From NCBI RefSeq assembly GCF_001649575.2, contig NC_051431.1, positions 18,453,940-18,517,939 of the forward strand: 64,000 bases of DNA, read 5' to 3'. The translations under genes and the position numbers were made by a program. Below, in pieces: positions 21,657 through 33,955 of the stretch; position 1 is the stretch's first letter, and each line of letters opens with the position of its first letter. The notes beneath the pieces were generated by a model. That model was not told where the DNA came from, did no database searches, and was given only the letters and a program-made list of their open reading frames with translations. This stretch comes from Kryptolebias marmoratus (lineage: Eukaryota > Chordata > Actinopteri > Cyprinodontiformes > Rivulidae).

Positions 21657-24600
21657 TATATATTCAAATAGTATATTACATTTCTTCTTTGTTCTGTGAA
21701 AAGTCCACACAGTTTGTCAAGTGTTGGTTGGTTTTATTTGTAATTGTGCACATGTAGTTAACTTTTCATATCCCAGAAAATCACATTTTATGTTTGGTTT
21801 GTTGTTTGATTAAAGATAACAATTTTTGTTTCCTTTTTATTTATCAGAATTGGTAGTTTATTTCCTTTCATGCTGATTTTGTTTGCTTTTTGGTTTTAGG
21901 TAAGCTTCAATCTTATTCCTTAGTTGGTTTGTTAGATTTTTTTTACTCTTAAACTTTATTAGGCAATTTGATACTGCTACACTTCTACGTTGCAACGTCG
22001 TGTGTGTATTACCAATGACTATGACTGTTGCAGTGCTAGTGCAGTGCAGCTACTTGCTTTAGGCTTTCTACAAAGCAATGTCTTTGTTAATACCCACAGA
22101 CTCACAAAATTCTGTTTAATCCATGTTGGATATCTTTTAAAAACTAAAGAAAAAACACATTTGAGCAGCTGGAAATTGAAATCAATTATATGTAGTTGCA
22201 TCAATTAAAAAAAACAAACAAAGAAACATTAGCTGCAGGTTAATATGGCTGTTTATGACTCATATTGTAAGTATATTTAACAAAATAAGCTTGTACGTTT
22301 TGTTTTTGCTGTAACTCAAAGTTCATGCAGCTGTTTATAGTTTAGGTATTGGGGAAGAAGCATGACAGTTTATTTGTTTTGGTCAGACACTGATTCTTTC
22401 CACTTTTTCAGTGGATTAATAGCTTTACTTTATACTGTGGTTTATTATGAGTTTTTATATTTTGTGCAATTTTAAATTGTGCAAAATTCGAAAGGTTTTG
22501 ACTTGAAATGGTACATGTACATTAAATCATGGATTGTTTTGTCTTCTGACTTGACAGTTTATTGAACGGATTTGGTGTAACAGTTAAAAAAAAATGTCTG
22601 TTTTTTTTTTCATTGATGCAATGTTCTTCCATATAATTGTAAAACCAAATTAGTCAATGAAGAAATATTACTGGCAGAGGAATTTAGAGGCTGCATGCTC
22701 TTTGGAGACCTTTGTACAGAGGACTTAATTAGCAGCTTATTTGCTCACACTGAAATATGTGTAAATCTACTACATTATATAAACAACAGCTGTCAATCAG
22801 CTGTGCAATGATTTGTGGAATAATAATAAAAATAAAAAAAGTTTTGTGTTGTCCACTCGTATTTGTATGATGGAAAGGGCAGACTGCAATAGCACGACTT
22901 CTTGTTTTCTGTTGTTTAAAAAGAAACTACAAGTAACAAACAAACAAACAAAAAAACATTCAACGAGTAATTACATTTAATTAGACATTTACAGCTGTCA
23001 CAATTACAGTCACGTTTGATTTGCTATTTGTTTTCTGTTAACCCTCGTGCTTTTCTGGTCATCATCTTGTTTGTATGATGAATTGTTCCAAACAATATAT
23101 CCTGTAATTTCCTGATGATCATAGATACTATTATTATCTAATTATTTAGATGATTGTTTTAATCCAGATAATAATCTGAAACATAAAGTGAAAAAAATGG
23201 TATTATGACACAACAGCTACACTTTTCATGCAGTTGGATACATGCTTTGTTTATGAGTCTCTTCATCCACTGTGACTATATGAAGAATACCATTCTTAAT
23301 AAAAGATGATATAGATCATGCATATTATATCATACAATCTTCCCAGTTTTTATTTTTCATTTCCACTTTAATATATGTTGATAAAGTTATAGACAGAGAT
23401 ATAATAATACTCACTTCACTACTTTCCTTTTTTATTATTTCTTTTTGATTTCACGTAGCAATGGGCAACACACTCTAGTTGTTATTGCAGACTTTCTGTT
23501 TATTACAGCTGTCAGTCATCCCTGTAATTAGCATGCAGAAATTGGGAACTGCCTGCAATGGCACACGTACACCCTGCAACACACATGTGCATAATCAGTC
23601 GTGTGTAATTATAGTGTATGGAGGAAAGTATCTTGTAGTCAGTAACATCGCTGCAAAGTGAGAGTCACAGTGTGACAGAATAATAACTGTCATTAAGGTA
23701 TAAAGACATGGGCTTGTAGATCTAACAAATTTCGGTTCCTCTTCTCATCATTAACTCATCTGTGAAGGTGTGCGCAGAGATGTCTGCGTCCCTGCATGTG
23801 CTCCTTGTACAGTTGTAAATGAGTTTTTTGCAAATTTATTCTGTGAACCATTTTTACAAATGAGTCATTGCACTAACAGACGATTTTCATTTTTCTCACA
23901 ATCCAAGTGTCTTGTATGATGTGAGATGTTAAAGTGAATTTATTTCTACAGGGAAATGCAAAGGCATGTTTCAGTTGCTTCCAGTAGCAAATGCGCTAGT
24001 TTGTTTCCAACTGCCACCTACTTTACATCATTGAAATTGTAATTTGAAGTTGTGTGCAATTACCATTGGAAGTCAAACCTTGTCGACTCCCTCTGATGAA
24101 CTTCCTCATTATCTGATGGGTGTGGAGGTGGGTGGAGGTGTTATGTGGATGTAAAACATTTTTTTTAAAATCTCAGATCTTTTTTTTTTCGTCAATAGAC
24201 TGATTTGAAATATATATACAGTATATATAAGTGTCTGTTTAGGTATATATTTTTTGTATGTTATTGGTATATGTATGTTCAAAAGGTCGACCTATCTGTT
24301 CAGACAACTGATCTTGGATTTGTGTGGGAATGAGTATGTGGGTGCTTTGTGAGTTTTCTTTTGTTGTGCATGGAGGATAATTGTGGCTTTTGTTGACTGT
24401 TGGAGGCAGGTTGTGAGCCATCTGGTGACAGCAGGTAAGAGAGAAGGATGGCAAGGCTTTGGGGAAAGCTGGGTGCTGAGCGGTGGATGAAGGGATGGAT
24501 GCATTCTCCTATCAATCACACATGGATGAACAGCAGTCATGGGGACAATGGGAGGGATTGGAGGATAGGCATGAGGACAAAAAATTGAAAGCGATATATA

Positions 24601-26543
24601 AAAGAAAAGTTGAGTTACTTTGAGAGCTGTCTGTTTAATATGTGTAGTTGTGCTAGAATGACAGAGAAAAAAAACATACATAGCAAGATGGAAATAAAAA
24701 AGGAAGTCTGAAAATATGAACCTGTCAAATAGAAGTAAAATATAAGTTGGCAAACTGCAACCCCAGTTTCAAGTATACGAAATGTCCATTTCACTTATAC
24801 TATCCTATCTTGCATTTAAACATATTGCTTCAAAGAGAGACACATTTTCTCCTGAAACTTAATTACCCTGAACCATCACTTTTCTTTCAGCCCTGATTTG
24901 TTGTGTTTCCAGGGTCTAACATCTCAGGTGTAAGGTAAATTAGGCAAATCAAATCGTCAATGTGTGCCATTTCTTCCCAACACTGTGTTGTAATAAAGGT
25001 TAAGGAAAGAGTGAAGCGTTTAGGGATACTGTTACTGCAACATGTTACCTGCAAGGATCAGCCCTGTGCCTGCACATAAAACTATTAGTTGTACTTGTTT
25101 ATCCATGTTATCTACCCACTTCCCTGTGAAGTTTTGATAGCCATATATATCTTACTGTTAACTGCTATTGTGAGTGCATATGATGTCAAAAGCTCAATTG
25201 GTAACAAAACCAATACTTCACTGCATTCAAAAAAGTTTTCTGCAGATTTCAGCTACATGTCTCTATTTTGCTCCTATACCTGCATCTCACAGTTGTCTCA
25301 GTTTATCAACCACTGTATCCAATATTAAAAAAAACAAAAAAACTTAGATCTGTTTTCCTTAAACAACTAACATGTTTTTTCCTCCAGCAAATTGCAACAT
25401 AATATGATGATTATGTCAGTGCCCTGAATGGGGTTGACAGAATTCACAAACTTCTGTACTGAGAATACTATCTTCACAATTATATGGAGGTGTTTTTAAC
25501 CACACTTTCCACAAAAATAGCCCAGAAAACGATATGAGTTCGACAAAAAAGAAGAAGAAAAAGTAAAAAAATAACAAAGAAGCTAAAAAAGAGCAAGACA
25601 GTGCGCACAGACATTTTAGAGAGAAAAATCCAGCAGAACAACATGATGTGAGGTCAGCAATGAAAATAATGCTGTTTTCAAGGAGAAATGGGGATCCACA
25701 TTAGGGATGTCTGGGAAGAGTCAGTGACCTGAAGATGTCTTTTTTTTCACAAGTTTAGTTCAAAAGAAAGCTCAACATTATACTCCAACATTCCCAGCCA
25801 CAAAGACCTTACAATGATCCTAAACACAAAACTTCTATTTGCCTTGGTCAATGACTTAAATATAGTTGCCTCACAGAGAGTACAGGGAAGCAGGTTTGTG
25901 TGTAGCAGCTTGGATGCCTCCTCGTTGCCGCTGTTAGTCTTCTGCAGTCAAGTAAAGAGGCAGCAGAGGAGGCTGAACAATGACACCATTGCAAAAGCAA
26001 ATGTATATAAAATAACTTTTGAGAAGTAACCTAAAATATTAGAAAGTTAACTTTTTAAAGTTACATTTGGGAGCAGTTTCAGGCCACAACACTTACTGAA
26101 ATTTTAAAGACGGTTTCATTACCTCCACCAATGGATCACATATTTTTGCCACAATCTACTACTAAAGTCATGTTAAACTGACATCTAGTCATCAGCTTAC
26201 AATGGATTCTCATCTTGCTATATAGTTTTTATTTGTCCCATCTAAGTGAAGAAACAAGGTGTTTAACAGTGATCATCACATTTTCTTAACCTATGAATCA
26301 CAGCCAAACATCTTCTCACAACCATGTGTTCATAATTCAAGTTCAAAACTCTGTCTCAATTTTCGGTTGTCTCTGATCGATTTGAAGTCCAGGACCTGCA
26401 GTTGCTGCTCATTAAAATAAAGCAAACAGTTCTATTGCTCTGCTTGCTAGCCACTGCTTTTTATATCAGCCTCTGACTGCTCTCCACAGTCTTGAACACG
26501 CAAGTCCCCTTTATTTCAAACTGAATCGATTTCCCTGACATCA
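21657..26543. other. Long repeat-poor non-coding stretch
   Basis: The longest stretch in the window with almost no recognisable mobile element. Candidate conserved segments by eye: 22640-22810 (GACTTAATTAGCAGC, paired CAGCTG near 22789 and 22799), 22965-23050 (GTAATTACATTTAATTAG) and 23500-23670 (CTGTAATTAGCATGCAG). Near 24213-24250 there is a TA-rich patch. The frames at 24239-24753 come from biased composition. No gene recognised. Confidence 0.5.
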
Positions 26544-26548
26544 ATGAC
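26544..26548. repeat. Left target-site duplication of solo LTR
   Basis: ATGAC, identical to 27021-27025. Confidence 0.8.
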
Positions 26549-27020
26549 TGTCATGATTTGAGTTTGAGTTATTTTTCTGCATTTGTTTTCATGTTGTCAC
26601 TGTCGTGTTTCTGTGTGTTCTTGTCACTGTTGTTTTCCTCATGTTTCCTGTGCCACTATTCACCTGCCCTCAGTTCAGTAGTTCTCCACTCAGCCTGCCA
26701 CGCCCATCTACTCCTGTTCCTAGTTACTACTCAGTCATCTGTGTCCACTTCTTCATCATCCTCTGCCTAAATAATCTGCTCTTTTGCTTCCATTACTCGC
26801 TGTTTCATTGAATTTAGTTCTCTCTTCTTCTTGATATGTATCTTGTTCATGTCACAGTCTGGTCTTGCTCCTCATGTTCTCCTCCTCATGTTCACATATA
26901 AGTTTTTGTTTTATTTGCTACCTCATCAGCTTTTTGTTTTCTTTTTTTTCTTTTGTTTATAAATCTGTTTCAGTTTGTATCTCACCATAAGTATGCATTT
27001 TGTTTGCCACAATTCTTACA
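26549..27020 (+). mobile_element. Solo LTR, 472 bp, with 5-bp target duplication
   Basis: Begins TGTCATGATTTGAG and ends CAATTCTTACA, flanked by exact ATGAC on both sides. Its U3-like part carries GCCACGCCCATCTACTCCTG (26698), nearly the same as GCCACGCCCATCTACACCTG in the minus-strand LTR at 50864-51348, so the two belong to the same or sister families. TATA-like CTAAATAAT at about 26767 and a late TTTATAAATCTG at about 26956 give plus-strand promoter and poly(A) order, though no perfect AATAAA is seen. No internal region remains. The pyrimidine-rich frames inside it are not genes. Confidence 0.8.
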
Positions 27021-27025
27021 ATGAC
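27021..27025. repeat. Right target-site duplication of solo LTR
   Basis: ATGAC, identical to 26544-26548. Confidence 0.8.
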
Positions 27026-27699
27026 TGCATTATGAATTCCTATCATGCCATGAAGTGGACATTTCCCAAAAAACAAATGAGGACTGAATAAAATTTACTC
27101 TGCATCCTTAAACAAACAAACTCTGAACATTCGACTGTTACCAAATCCTTGTCAGAGACACTTTCCTCCATGACTCTGTTTGGTTATCTTAAGACACTCC
27201 CTTCTTCTGGGTCTCAGTCAGCAACTCCAGCAGAAACAAGGTTATATTTTTGTCCCACTAAGTCTGAGCTTTTCTAACTATTCTTCCTTTTCGTTTTATC
27301 CTGGTGCACAAAATAAACCCTACCCTTCATTTATGCTTTTACAATAACACTCTTATGTTTCTGTGACAACAACTACTATAATCAAGAAACTAATTTGGAA
27401 ACCCTAGGATCTCTCCTTGGGTTTGGATCTTCTTTATCCCCATCTTTTTTTATACTGCTGGTCAGTCTTTTCTTCTCCCTCTCCTGATTGCCATCTTACC
27501 AACCTATTCTATGACTAACATCCAAGTGTGTTTTTATAGCAGTTTACGCTCTACCCACAACAGTATCTCTCAACAACCTTCCTAGGTCTAGTACACTTTG
27601 TTACAACTCTCCTGTGTTATTTTAGCAAACTCTTGCTGGTAATTACATAGATTTAGCTTACCCCCTACTGCAATCACTTATCAGTCTCATCCAGTCCAG
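27026..27699. other. Non-coding stretch, nothing recognised
   Basis: Pyrimidine-rich, without family resemblance. Confidence 0.5.
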
Positions 27700-27779
27700 G
27701 AAATTGCAATCTAATCAGAGCCTTATGCAGCTCACTCTTCCAGTTCATTTTCAATCAAAAGATCTCAACACAACCGAAT

Positions 27780-27965
27780 TTACTTGCTGTCTTTGTGGAG
27801 CTCCCTCTCATATAGCCATAGCTTGGACTACTGTCATTCAACTCACCTCATACCCCTCTTCCCTCCCCAGATACCCCAGTGTTCAACCTCTTATCTTCTG
27901 CATCACCACTTCCTTTACATTAGTCCAAAATCCATCAAAAAACGTCCTGCAGCTAATTTTCTAGT
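27780..27965 (+). mobile_element. Possible L2-like LINE RT remnant
   Basis: A frame reads S-L-D-Y-C-H-S near 27820 (LINE RT thumb motif usually R-L-D-Y-C-N-S) and, after a frameshift, L-V-Q-N-P-S-K-N-V-L near 27920, like the L-Q-x-V-Q-N-A-S-A-R-V-L motif that follows in L2/CR1-type elements. The order and spacing fit, but the match is short and broken. Confidence 0.45.
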
Positions 27966-28000
27966 CCCACAGGCCATTTGGGGAAACATGGATGGTCTGG

Positions 28001-29329
28001 ATGGCCAGTTCTCTATTAGGGAATTAGGTTTATAGACAATAACTTCCCCTAACTAGGCTCCTTTATTTCTATCTGTGAACTCCTGCATCTGTAAACTCCT
28101 GCTTGTTAGTTTTTTTTTTTGCAAGACATTCCTGACCCAACAACTTAACCACACTAGTGGATTATGAATAGCAGGGCACTAAGATGTTGTACCTCTACCA
28201 CATTGAAAGTTTTTCTACTTTTTAGGACCATTTTAAAGCTAGTTTCTATCTAAATAAAGAAGTCATCATCTTTTACTTTGGCAATCTCAAATACTGTCAC
28301 AAGGGAGCTAACTTTAGGCCTGCGTGGGCCTTTTTAATACATATTATGCCAATAGCCACTGCTACTTGCAAATATCTCAGTATACCAAGATTAGCAATCA
28401 TTCTAACATTTTGTCACAGCACAAACTTTCAAAGAATCATTAGTGTCATTTTATTCCTAATTTCTCTGTCATGTGCCACCCCACAACTCTCATTTCATTT
28501 GCAGGCCATGATGCTTGGCTTTCTAAAGCAGACATTGCCAGTGTTAAAAGTTTTTCTTGTTCAACCAAACTTTTTCCTTCTTATTCCTTTTTACTTCATC
28601 ATCTCACCCACAGCTGTAGAAGCAGCTCACAGATCTTTGACTCACTTTCTAAACCTTGCTCGATCCTAACTGACGGCAATAGACTCCTTTCCACTCTCTA
28701 TTTTCTCAACAATTCCTTATTATCTGTGTCATCTTCAACCCAAGCCTTAGGCTCTCAAGCGACATTTACCAAACCCTTTTCAGAACTTAAAGTTTCTTTC
28801 TCTAGAAGAAAACTTTGAGTTCTTGCACTTCCATAGAGATTTTACACGTTTTCACCATACTTTTCTTTTAAGCATTTCTGCCCCTAGAGAAGAATGCCTT
28901 TTTTATAATTTCCAGAAGTCAATTCCACAAAAGTTGTTGACTATATTTGATTGCCACTTGAAGTATACTGCAGAATTTCCCTAAATTTTATTTCCGTTCA
29001 AACCTATCAACTTAAGTAAGTTTCTGATGAAAAGACACAGATGACTTGCTAAATGGAAATTGTAAAATCTGCAGGCTTTTTGTTCTCTTGTAAGAAAATG
29101 TGTTTTCTGAAAAGACACTACAATGGATCATGTTCAGCTTATTTTTGGTGCTGTCCCATCCACAAGGTTCTATAGTGTTTACAGTGGGGAGATGGTTTAG
29201 TTTAAATCACTCTGGTTCTTTTAATCCTCAATCCCTTGTAATCTTTATCACCAAAGATTTTCTTTGTAGCATAAACCACAGTAGAAGGGTTCATCAAGAG
29301 ATTAAATAGTCCATTTACACTTTTTAATT
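28001..29329. other. Pyrimidine-rich non-coding stretch
   Basis: Possibly further LINE decay (28340-28830 is C/T-biased and has long frames), but I cannot match it to any motif with confidence. Confidence 0.4.
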
Positions 29330-29437
29330 TAATTTGCTGTTGTACACGTAGTATGTTAATTATTAATTTAAAAGTGAATGTGGACGAGGAGGCTAAAACT
29401 GAATTACCCACTGGGATAAATAAAGTTGTCTGATTCT
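29330..29437 (+). mobile_element. Possible LINE 3' terminus
   Basis: GAATTACCCACTGGGATAAA then TAAAGTTGTCTGATTCTT resembles the widespread teleost LINE 3' end of the form 'gaatttccccxxgggaTAAATAAAGTxxxTGATTCT'. Only this terminal ~100 bp can be recognised. Confidence 0.45.
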
Positions 29438-30101
29438 TGGTTTTTTAACTGTGATGTAACCTTGTTTGCAGGATGACTCTCTGACCAACATGGTGCAGTT
29501 CACATTCTTGGCATCACAGTTGCATCTGATGTACAGTATTTTTAGAATTATTGCTCCTTCAAGTCAAAGATGTGTTGACAAATCCTTGTCAGAGGGGTAT
29601 TTGAAAAGCACATGTAATCCTAATTTATACTCTAATTTTTTTAAGTAGTCTGTCCAGCAAAAGATAAACAGCCTTTTTTTTTTTTCTTTTTTTGTAAAGA
29701 ATTACATATTCACATACTTTGTCATATTCCATTGACCTATAAATGGGACAGTAGTATTTGTACTCTCTCACAATTTTCTTTATTTCTTGAAAGATGGAAG
29801 GAAAGGTATAAAAAAGTTTATAAACCCAACCAACCCCTGGCAAGTAAATAGCACTGTTAGTAAGTGAGAGGTAGAGAGGAGAGAGTCAGTTGGAGCAAAC
29901 TGACTATGATATGCATTAAAAAGGATTTAGAGGTGGGTATACTCTAATATGACAGAAAAATAAGAGGTTTTTCCACACTTTTATGGATTCTGCACTGCAG
30001 AACTCTTGTTTAATTCTTCAGACTGTCTTCACTAGCTAAAGTTAACAGAGGTTATGAGTTTTATGTAAAGTTGTTTCTAATTGCCTGCTATCAAAAAAAA
30101 G
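29438..30101. other. Non-coding stretch, nothing recognised
   Basis: A T-run at about 29673-29684. No gene seen. Confidence 0.5.
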
Positions 30102-30430
30102 GCGGGCAACAATGTAATCGCTTGTGCTTGTGTGCACGTGTTTGTTTGACTGTCTTTTGGCAAAATAACTCATGAACCAGGGAAAGTATATTAATGAAAC
30201 TCTTAGAAAGACTGGATATATATTTATAACTGATTAACTGATGGAGTCAAATCAGTTCAAGATGGCCACCACAACTACTCAGCTTTAGCAATTTCATAAA
30301 AATGACTATAACTCAGTGTTTTACAGATATTGAGTTAAAACTTGGTGAGGTAGAAACTCAGAGTGATTCCTACAAATAATCTGAGCTCTACAGATTGCAT
30401 AACAGCTTTGTCTTTTAAGCTTTTGCATTA
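30102..30430 (+). repeat. Family A dispersed repeat, copy 2 (long lead-in)
   Basis: Starts GGCGGGCAACAATGTAATCG, continues through a TG-rich lead-in, then GCAAAATAACTCATGAACC, TTAATGAAACTCTTAGAAAG, TATAACTGATTAACTGATGG, CAAGATGGCCACCACAACTA, ACAGATATTGAGTTAAAACT and an end near TACAGATTGCATAAC. The lead-in is shared with the copy at 48890-49140. A second copy follows head to tail. Confidence 0.8.
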
Positions 30431-30439
30431 CCTGTTAGA

Positions 30440-30730
30440 GTCAACATTGTCTGTCCGTTAGTAAAAATATCTCTTAAACCACTGGACAAATTTTAATGAA
30501 ACTCTCAGAAAGTAATCATTGGATGTATAGCAACAGCTTATTAATTTTGTAAGTAAACCTTATTCAACTTTAGAAAACACACAAATGGCTCTAACTAACA
30601 AATTTACTGATATTGAGCTAAAATGTTCTGCTGGCTGAGAGTCGTTCCCAACACATACTGATTAACTTATTATGCAAGATCTTTATCTAAAATTATGGCA
30701 TGCAAATCAGTAGGCAATTTGCATTTCTTT
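30440..30730 (+). repeat. Family A dispersed repeat, copy 3 (tandem with copy 2)
   Basis: Same internal order: GTTAGTAAAAATATCTCTTA, CCACTGGACAAATTTTAATG, AAACTCTCAGAAAGTAATCA, TACTGATATTGAGCTAAAAT, GGCTGAGAGTCGTTCCCAAC, ending near CATGCAAATCAGTAGGC. The central CAAGATGGCC block has been lost. Divergence from copy 2 is large, so the pair either inserted side by side or is an old tandem duplication. Confidence 0.8.
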
Positions 30731-31654
30731 AAATAATGCTACTTTATAAAATTCTGTCTTTAAGTCATGTAAAGAAAAGGTTTATTTCAGTTTTTTAAAC
30801 TGATACTAAAGAACATTTTGCCATTGCTCCCAGATAGCATGTGGTTAATCAACTTTCCATGATGCTCATTGAAATTGCCAACAATTAGTTATAGAGGCTA
30901 AAACCTTTTGAGCAACACAGAGAACCCTGCTTTGTCTCTCTTTTCTTTGAAATCATTCAGACTCAATATCCAGAATCAACATCCTCTGCTTTCCAGTCCA
31001 ACTGTCTCTCAATATCCTCTTCAACTGACTCTGCAGCTGGCAAATGTTTTTAATGCCTCTCAAAAGCCATTCACCGTTGCCTCGTCCCATAGATGGTAAC
31101 CTATCTAACAGGACTGCAAATCATTCCGACAGCTCAGTCACTCCAATTAAATCAATCTAATAGCAGGATGAGATACTTCAAAATCCCCACCAAAAGCTGC
31201 AAGGAGCTGTGAGAATAAATGGAAGTTAATATTTAAATAAAACAGTTTGCCATTGTACATTGGTGAGCAGAGTCACACGTAACTACTCTAGTGATGCGAG
31301 GAAAAAGCATTTTTTGTCGTTGTTGTTGTTTGTTGTTATTTTCCCATGAACATAAATTCACAAGTAAAATGTTATCCTTACCTTTATCTGTGCATTCACC
31401 AAGTTTGCTTCTTGCTAGACACTAAAAACAAGACAGGGTTGTATTAAACAGTGGTCTTCAATTGAAAGTCAGTGAGGCCCACCTAAACACATTTTTTTCT
31501 CAAGTGCCAATTTATATATATTTATATACGAGTGTGTATATGTATATAAATATTTTTACACACATATAAAGCTGTGTCACCTATATTGAATTACTGAAAA
31601 TTGTAGAAAAGCACTGTTGCCTAAAACAAATTATCATTAATGCGGGAAAACAAG
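30731..31654. other. Non-coding stretch, possible conserved element
   Basis: 31080-31240 is repeat-free, with CCAATTAAATCAATCTAATAG, and could be a conserved element. A TA-rich patch lies at 31512-31570. No gene seen. Confidence 0.45.
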
Positions 31655-31724
31655 TATCTATATCTATATATAGATATAGATATAGATATAGATATAGATA
31701 TAGATATGGATATAGATATAGATA
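31655..31724. repeat. (TAGATA)n hexanucleotide repeat with an inverted start
   Basis: Two TATCTA units run into about nine TAGATA units with one G variant, so the left edge is a perfect palindrome centred near 31669 (TATCTATATATAGATA). Confidence 0.95.
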
Positions 31725-33270
31725 AACTTAATTCTACTGAGATGTACTAACCATTGTAAGTCCAGATAATGTTCATTTGGGTCCACATCTGGACCGAGGA
31801 CCACAATTTGGGTACCCCAAGTACAGATTTTTTGTCTTGACTGGGAGTACTGTACTTTTCTAAAGCAAAGTCTCTTTTCCTAAAGTTGATGTATTATGAG
31901 AAAACATAGAAAATCTTCCCTGACCTGACCTATATTGCATCATGTATATGAAGTTTGAAGTGTTACCGTTGGCTCCTGTAGATACTGTATGTATTTAATT
32001 AGTCGATTCATCTTTTCACAGAAGGCATTCCTACAGCAGAGCCATCTTTAATAGAAATAAAATATGCAAACTGTTCCTTGTAAGAACCTTCAAAGTCCCA
32101 GATAAAATGAAATGTCATTTCCCAAATTAAGTGGGGGTGTCACCAATCAGACGTGTTTTGACACCCAAGCTTATTTCTAGCTTTATGCAAATGCAGCATA
32201 GAGATGTTTGGGTATTAGTGGTATTTCACTCTTCCTGAACTTTGCATGGCAGGTCTTTGATTGACAGGGTAGTTATGAATAAATATGCATAAAAATTGTG
32301 TGTTATGTGTTGGAACTGGTGAGCAGGTGAAGAAAGAAGGAGAAATGGATGGGTGGACAAATGAATAGCAGGTAAGGACATTTCAGAAATGGAAGTGGGG
32401 AAAAAAATAACAAGAATGCTGGACTGGGCATTGATCATCATGAAATTCTGATTATTAGATAACCATCAGGCAAAAAAACTTGCTTTTTGACAACTGGTTT
32501 TATATAGACTGTATTTTTACCAAGTCACTTATGGAGTAGTTGTGCTTGTGGTGAAAAACAATACAAATAACAAAAAAGATTTAACTGAAATTAAATATTT
32601 CTTCATGCATTTAATTTGTCAAAGTGCACTATATAATACTGAATTTTAAATATTGTAACCAATGCATCAACCAGAAGGGGAAAAATAGTTTGGTCCTTTT
32701 TTGATAAATGTTTTAAAAAATACAGAATTCCTTCATGTATTGTTTTTATGTAATTCTTTACAAGCACATCCAGTAACATAAATACTAGAGGTACAGGCTT
32801 ACCTCCCTACGTACTCTGATGCGTGAGGTCAGTCTTCATGTTTAGGTCCTGATAGTCTCATAGTTCAATGGAGAATTTGAGCTTATTGTATGAGTGTGCA
32901 TCTCAAGAGAATAAAGAACACACTAAAGTCAGACTTTTTGTTTTGGGTTCTTGGAAAAGATTTACTACCACTGCTGCTTTTTATTTTCTGTAATATTTTC
33001 ACTTCTTTCAGCCAAAGTTTAATCTCTGTTGTCTTCCTTCTTCTTTATACAATTGTCTGTTTAAATTGCTACATCCACTTTAGCTCTTTTATTCATTGTC
33101 GCCTTTGGGGCAGAGAGCAGAAAATACACAGTCATGATAAAATGTAAATATATTTTCTTTCAATTTTAAGTTTTGTCAAGACAAAATTGCAATGAAACAA
33201 ACATTTCTTGTATAAAAAGCATACACCAATAATGTATTCCAAAGGTTTGGGCAATTACAAACACACACTT
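31725..33270. other. AT-rich non-coding stretch, nothing recognised
   Basis: Frames at 32226-32441 and 32890-33147 are compositional. No gene seen. Confidence 0.5.
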
Positions 33271-33302
33271 GTATATATATATACTTGTATATATATATAT
33301 AT
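33271..33302. repeat. (TA)n microsatellite, two blocks
   Basis: Two TA tracts separated by CTTG, directly abutting the LINE fragment at 33303. Confidence 0.95.
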
Positions 33303-33890
33303 GGAATATGGAAAATTGTACAACATCAACAAGGCACAAAGAGCCTTCATGGAGAACTCAATGGGAATGTTGAAGACAACTTCAGAGGCCAATTCAAAGC
33401 CAAATGCACAAGCATAGCCCTGTATAGTCCTAAAACCCCTCAGCCAGATCATTGAAAAAGGGTTGCTATGGATGCTTGTTCTAAAGTGGAGCAGTCATCA
33501 GCCACCTCCTCTACATGGATAACATCAAGCTTTATGCCAAAACTGAGTTAAACATTGGCTCACTGATACACCTCACCAGGGTATACAGCAAAGGTACTCA
33601 AATGTCATTAAGACTGGATACATGTGGCAGAAGGGTATCTGAGACAGGCAAAGTGATCAGGACTGAATGGGATGAACTACCTGAAGACCACATTGCAGAT
33701 GTTCAGGAAAGGTACAAGTACCTTGGAGTTCTGTAGACAAATGGCAACCATGATGAGGCTGCAAGGAAGTCAGGTCCTGAAAATTCAACTGAATAGTAAG
33801 AACAAACTCCAAGCCATTGGCAGTTGTGCTCTGACAGTCATTAGATGCCCTATTAGAATAATAGTCCAGCCGAAGAAGGAAATACATAAA
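33303..33890 (+). mobile_element. Rex6/R4-like LINE, RT domain fragment with mutated YMDD
   Basis: This is a reverse transcriptase piece of a non-LTR retrotransposon group that carries a C-terminal restriction-like endonuclease (R2/R4/Dong/Rex6 grade). Blocks in order: AQRAFMENSMGMLKTT (33339), then I-E-K-x-x-Y-G near 33452, then HLLYMDNIKLYAKTELNI (33499), then TGKVIRTEWDELPEDHIADV (33642), YKYLGVL (33715), and QLNSKNKLQAIGSCALTVIR (33788). Frameshifts lie near 33420, 33590 and 33737. The catalytic Y-x-D-D box reads Y-M-D-N: the second Asp codon has become AAC. The N-terminal third of the RT and the endonuclease are absent. It sits between two (TA)n tracts. Its C-terminal counterpart from the same family lies at 44175-44490, but as a separate insertion. 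Confidence 0.85.
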
Positions 33891-33910
33891 TGCTCCTCAC
33901 AATGCATAGA

Positions 33911-33914
<4 letters not shown>

Positions 33915-33953
<39 letters not shown>
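33915..33953. repeat. (TA)n microsatellite
   Basis: About 19 TA units, 25 bp past the LINE fragment. Confidence 0.97.

Positions 33954-33955
<2 letters not shown>

Noticed and set aside
24292..24753. 153-residue minus-strand open frame, the longest in the window
   Set aside because: Composition is F/H/P/T-rich and overlaps two other long frames on the same strand, as expected from biased base composition. No domain is recognisable.
28340..28830. Overlapping 107- and 115-residue plus frames
   Set aside because: Both come from pyrimidine-rich sequence. I could not place RT motifs in them, though LINE origin is not excluded.
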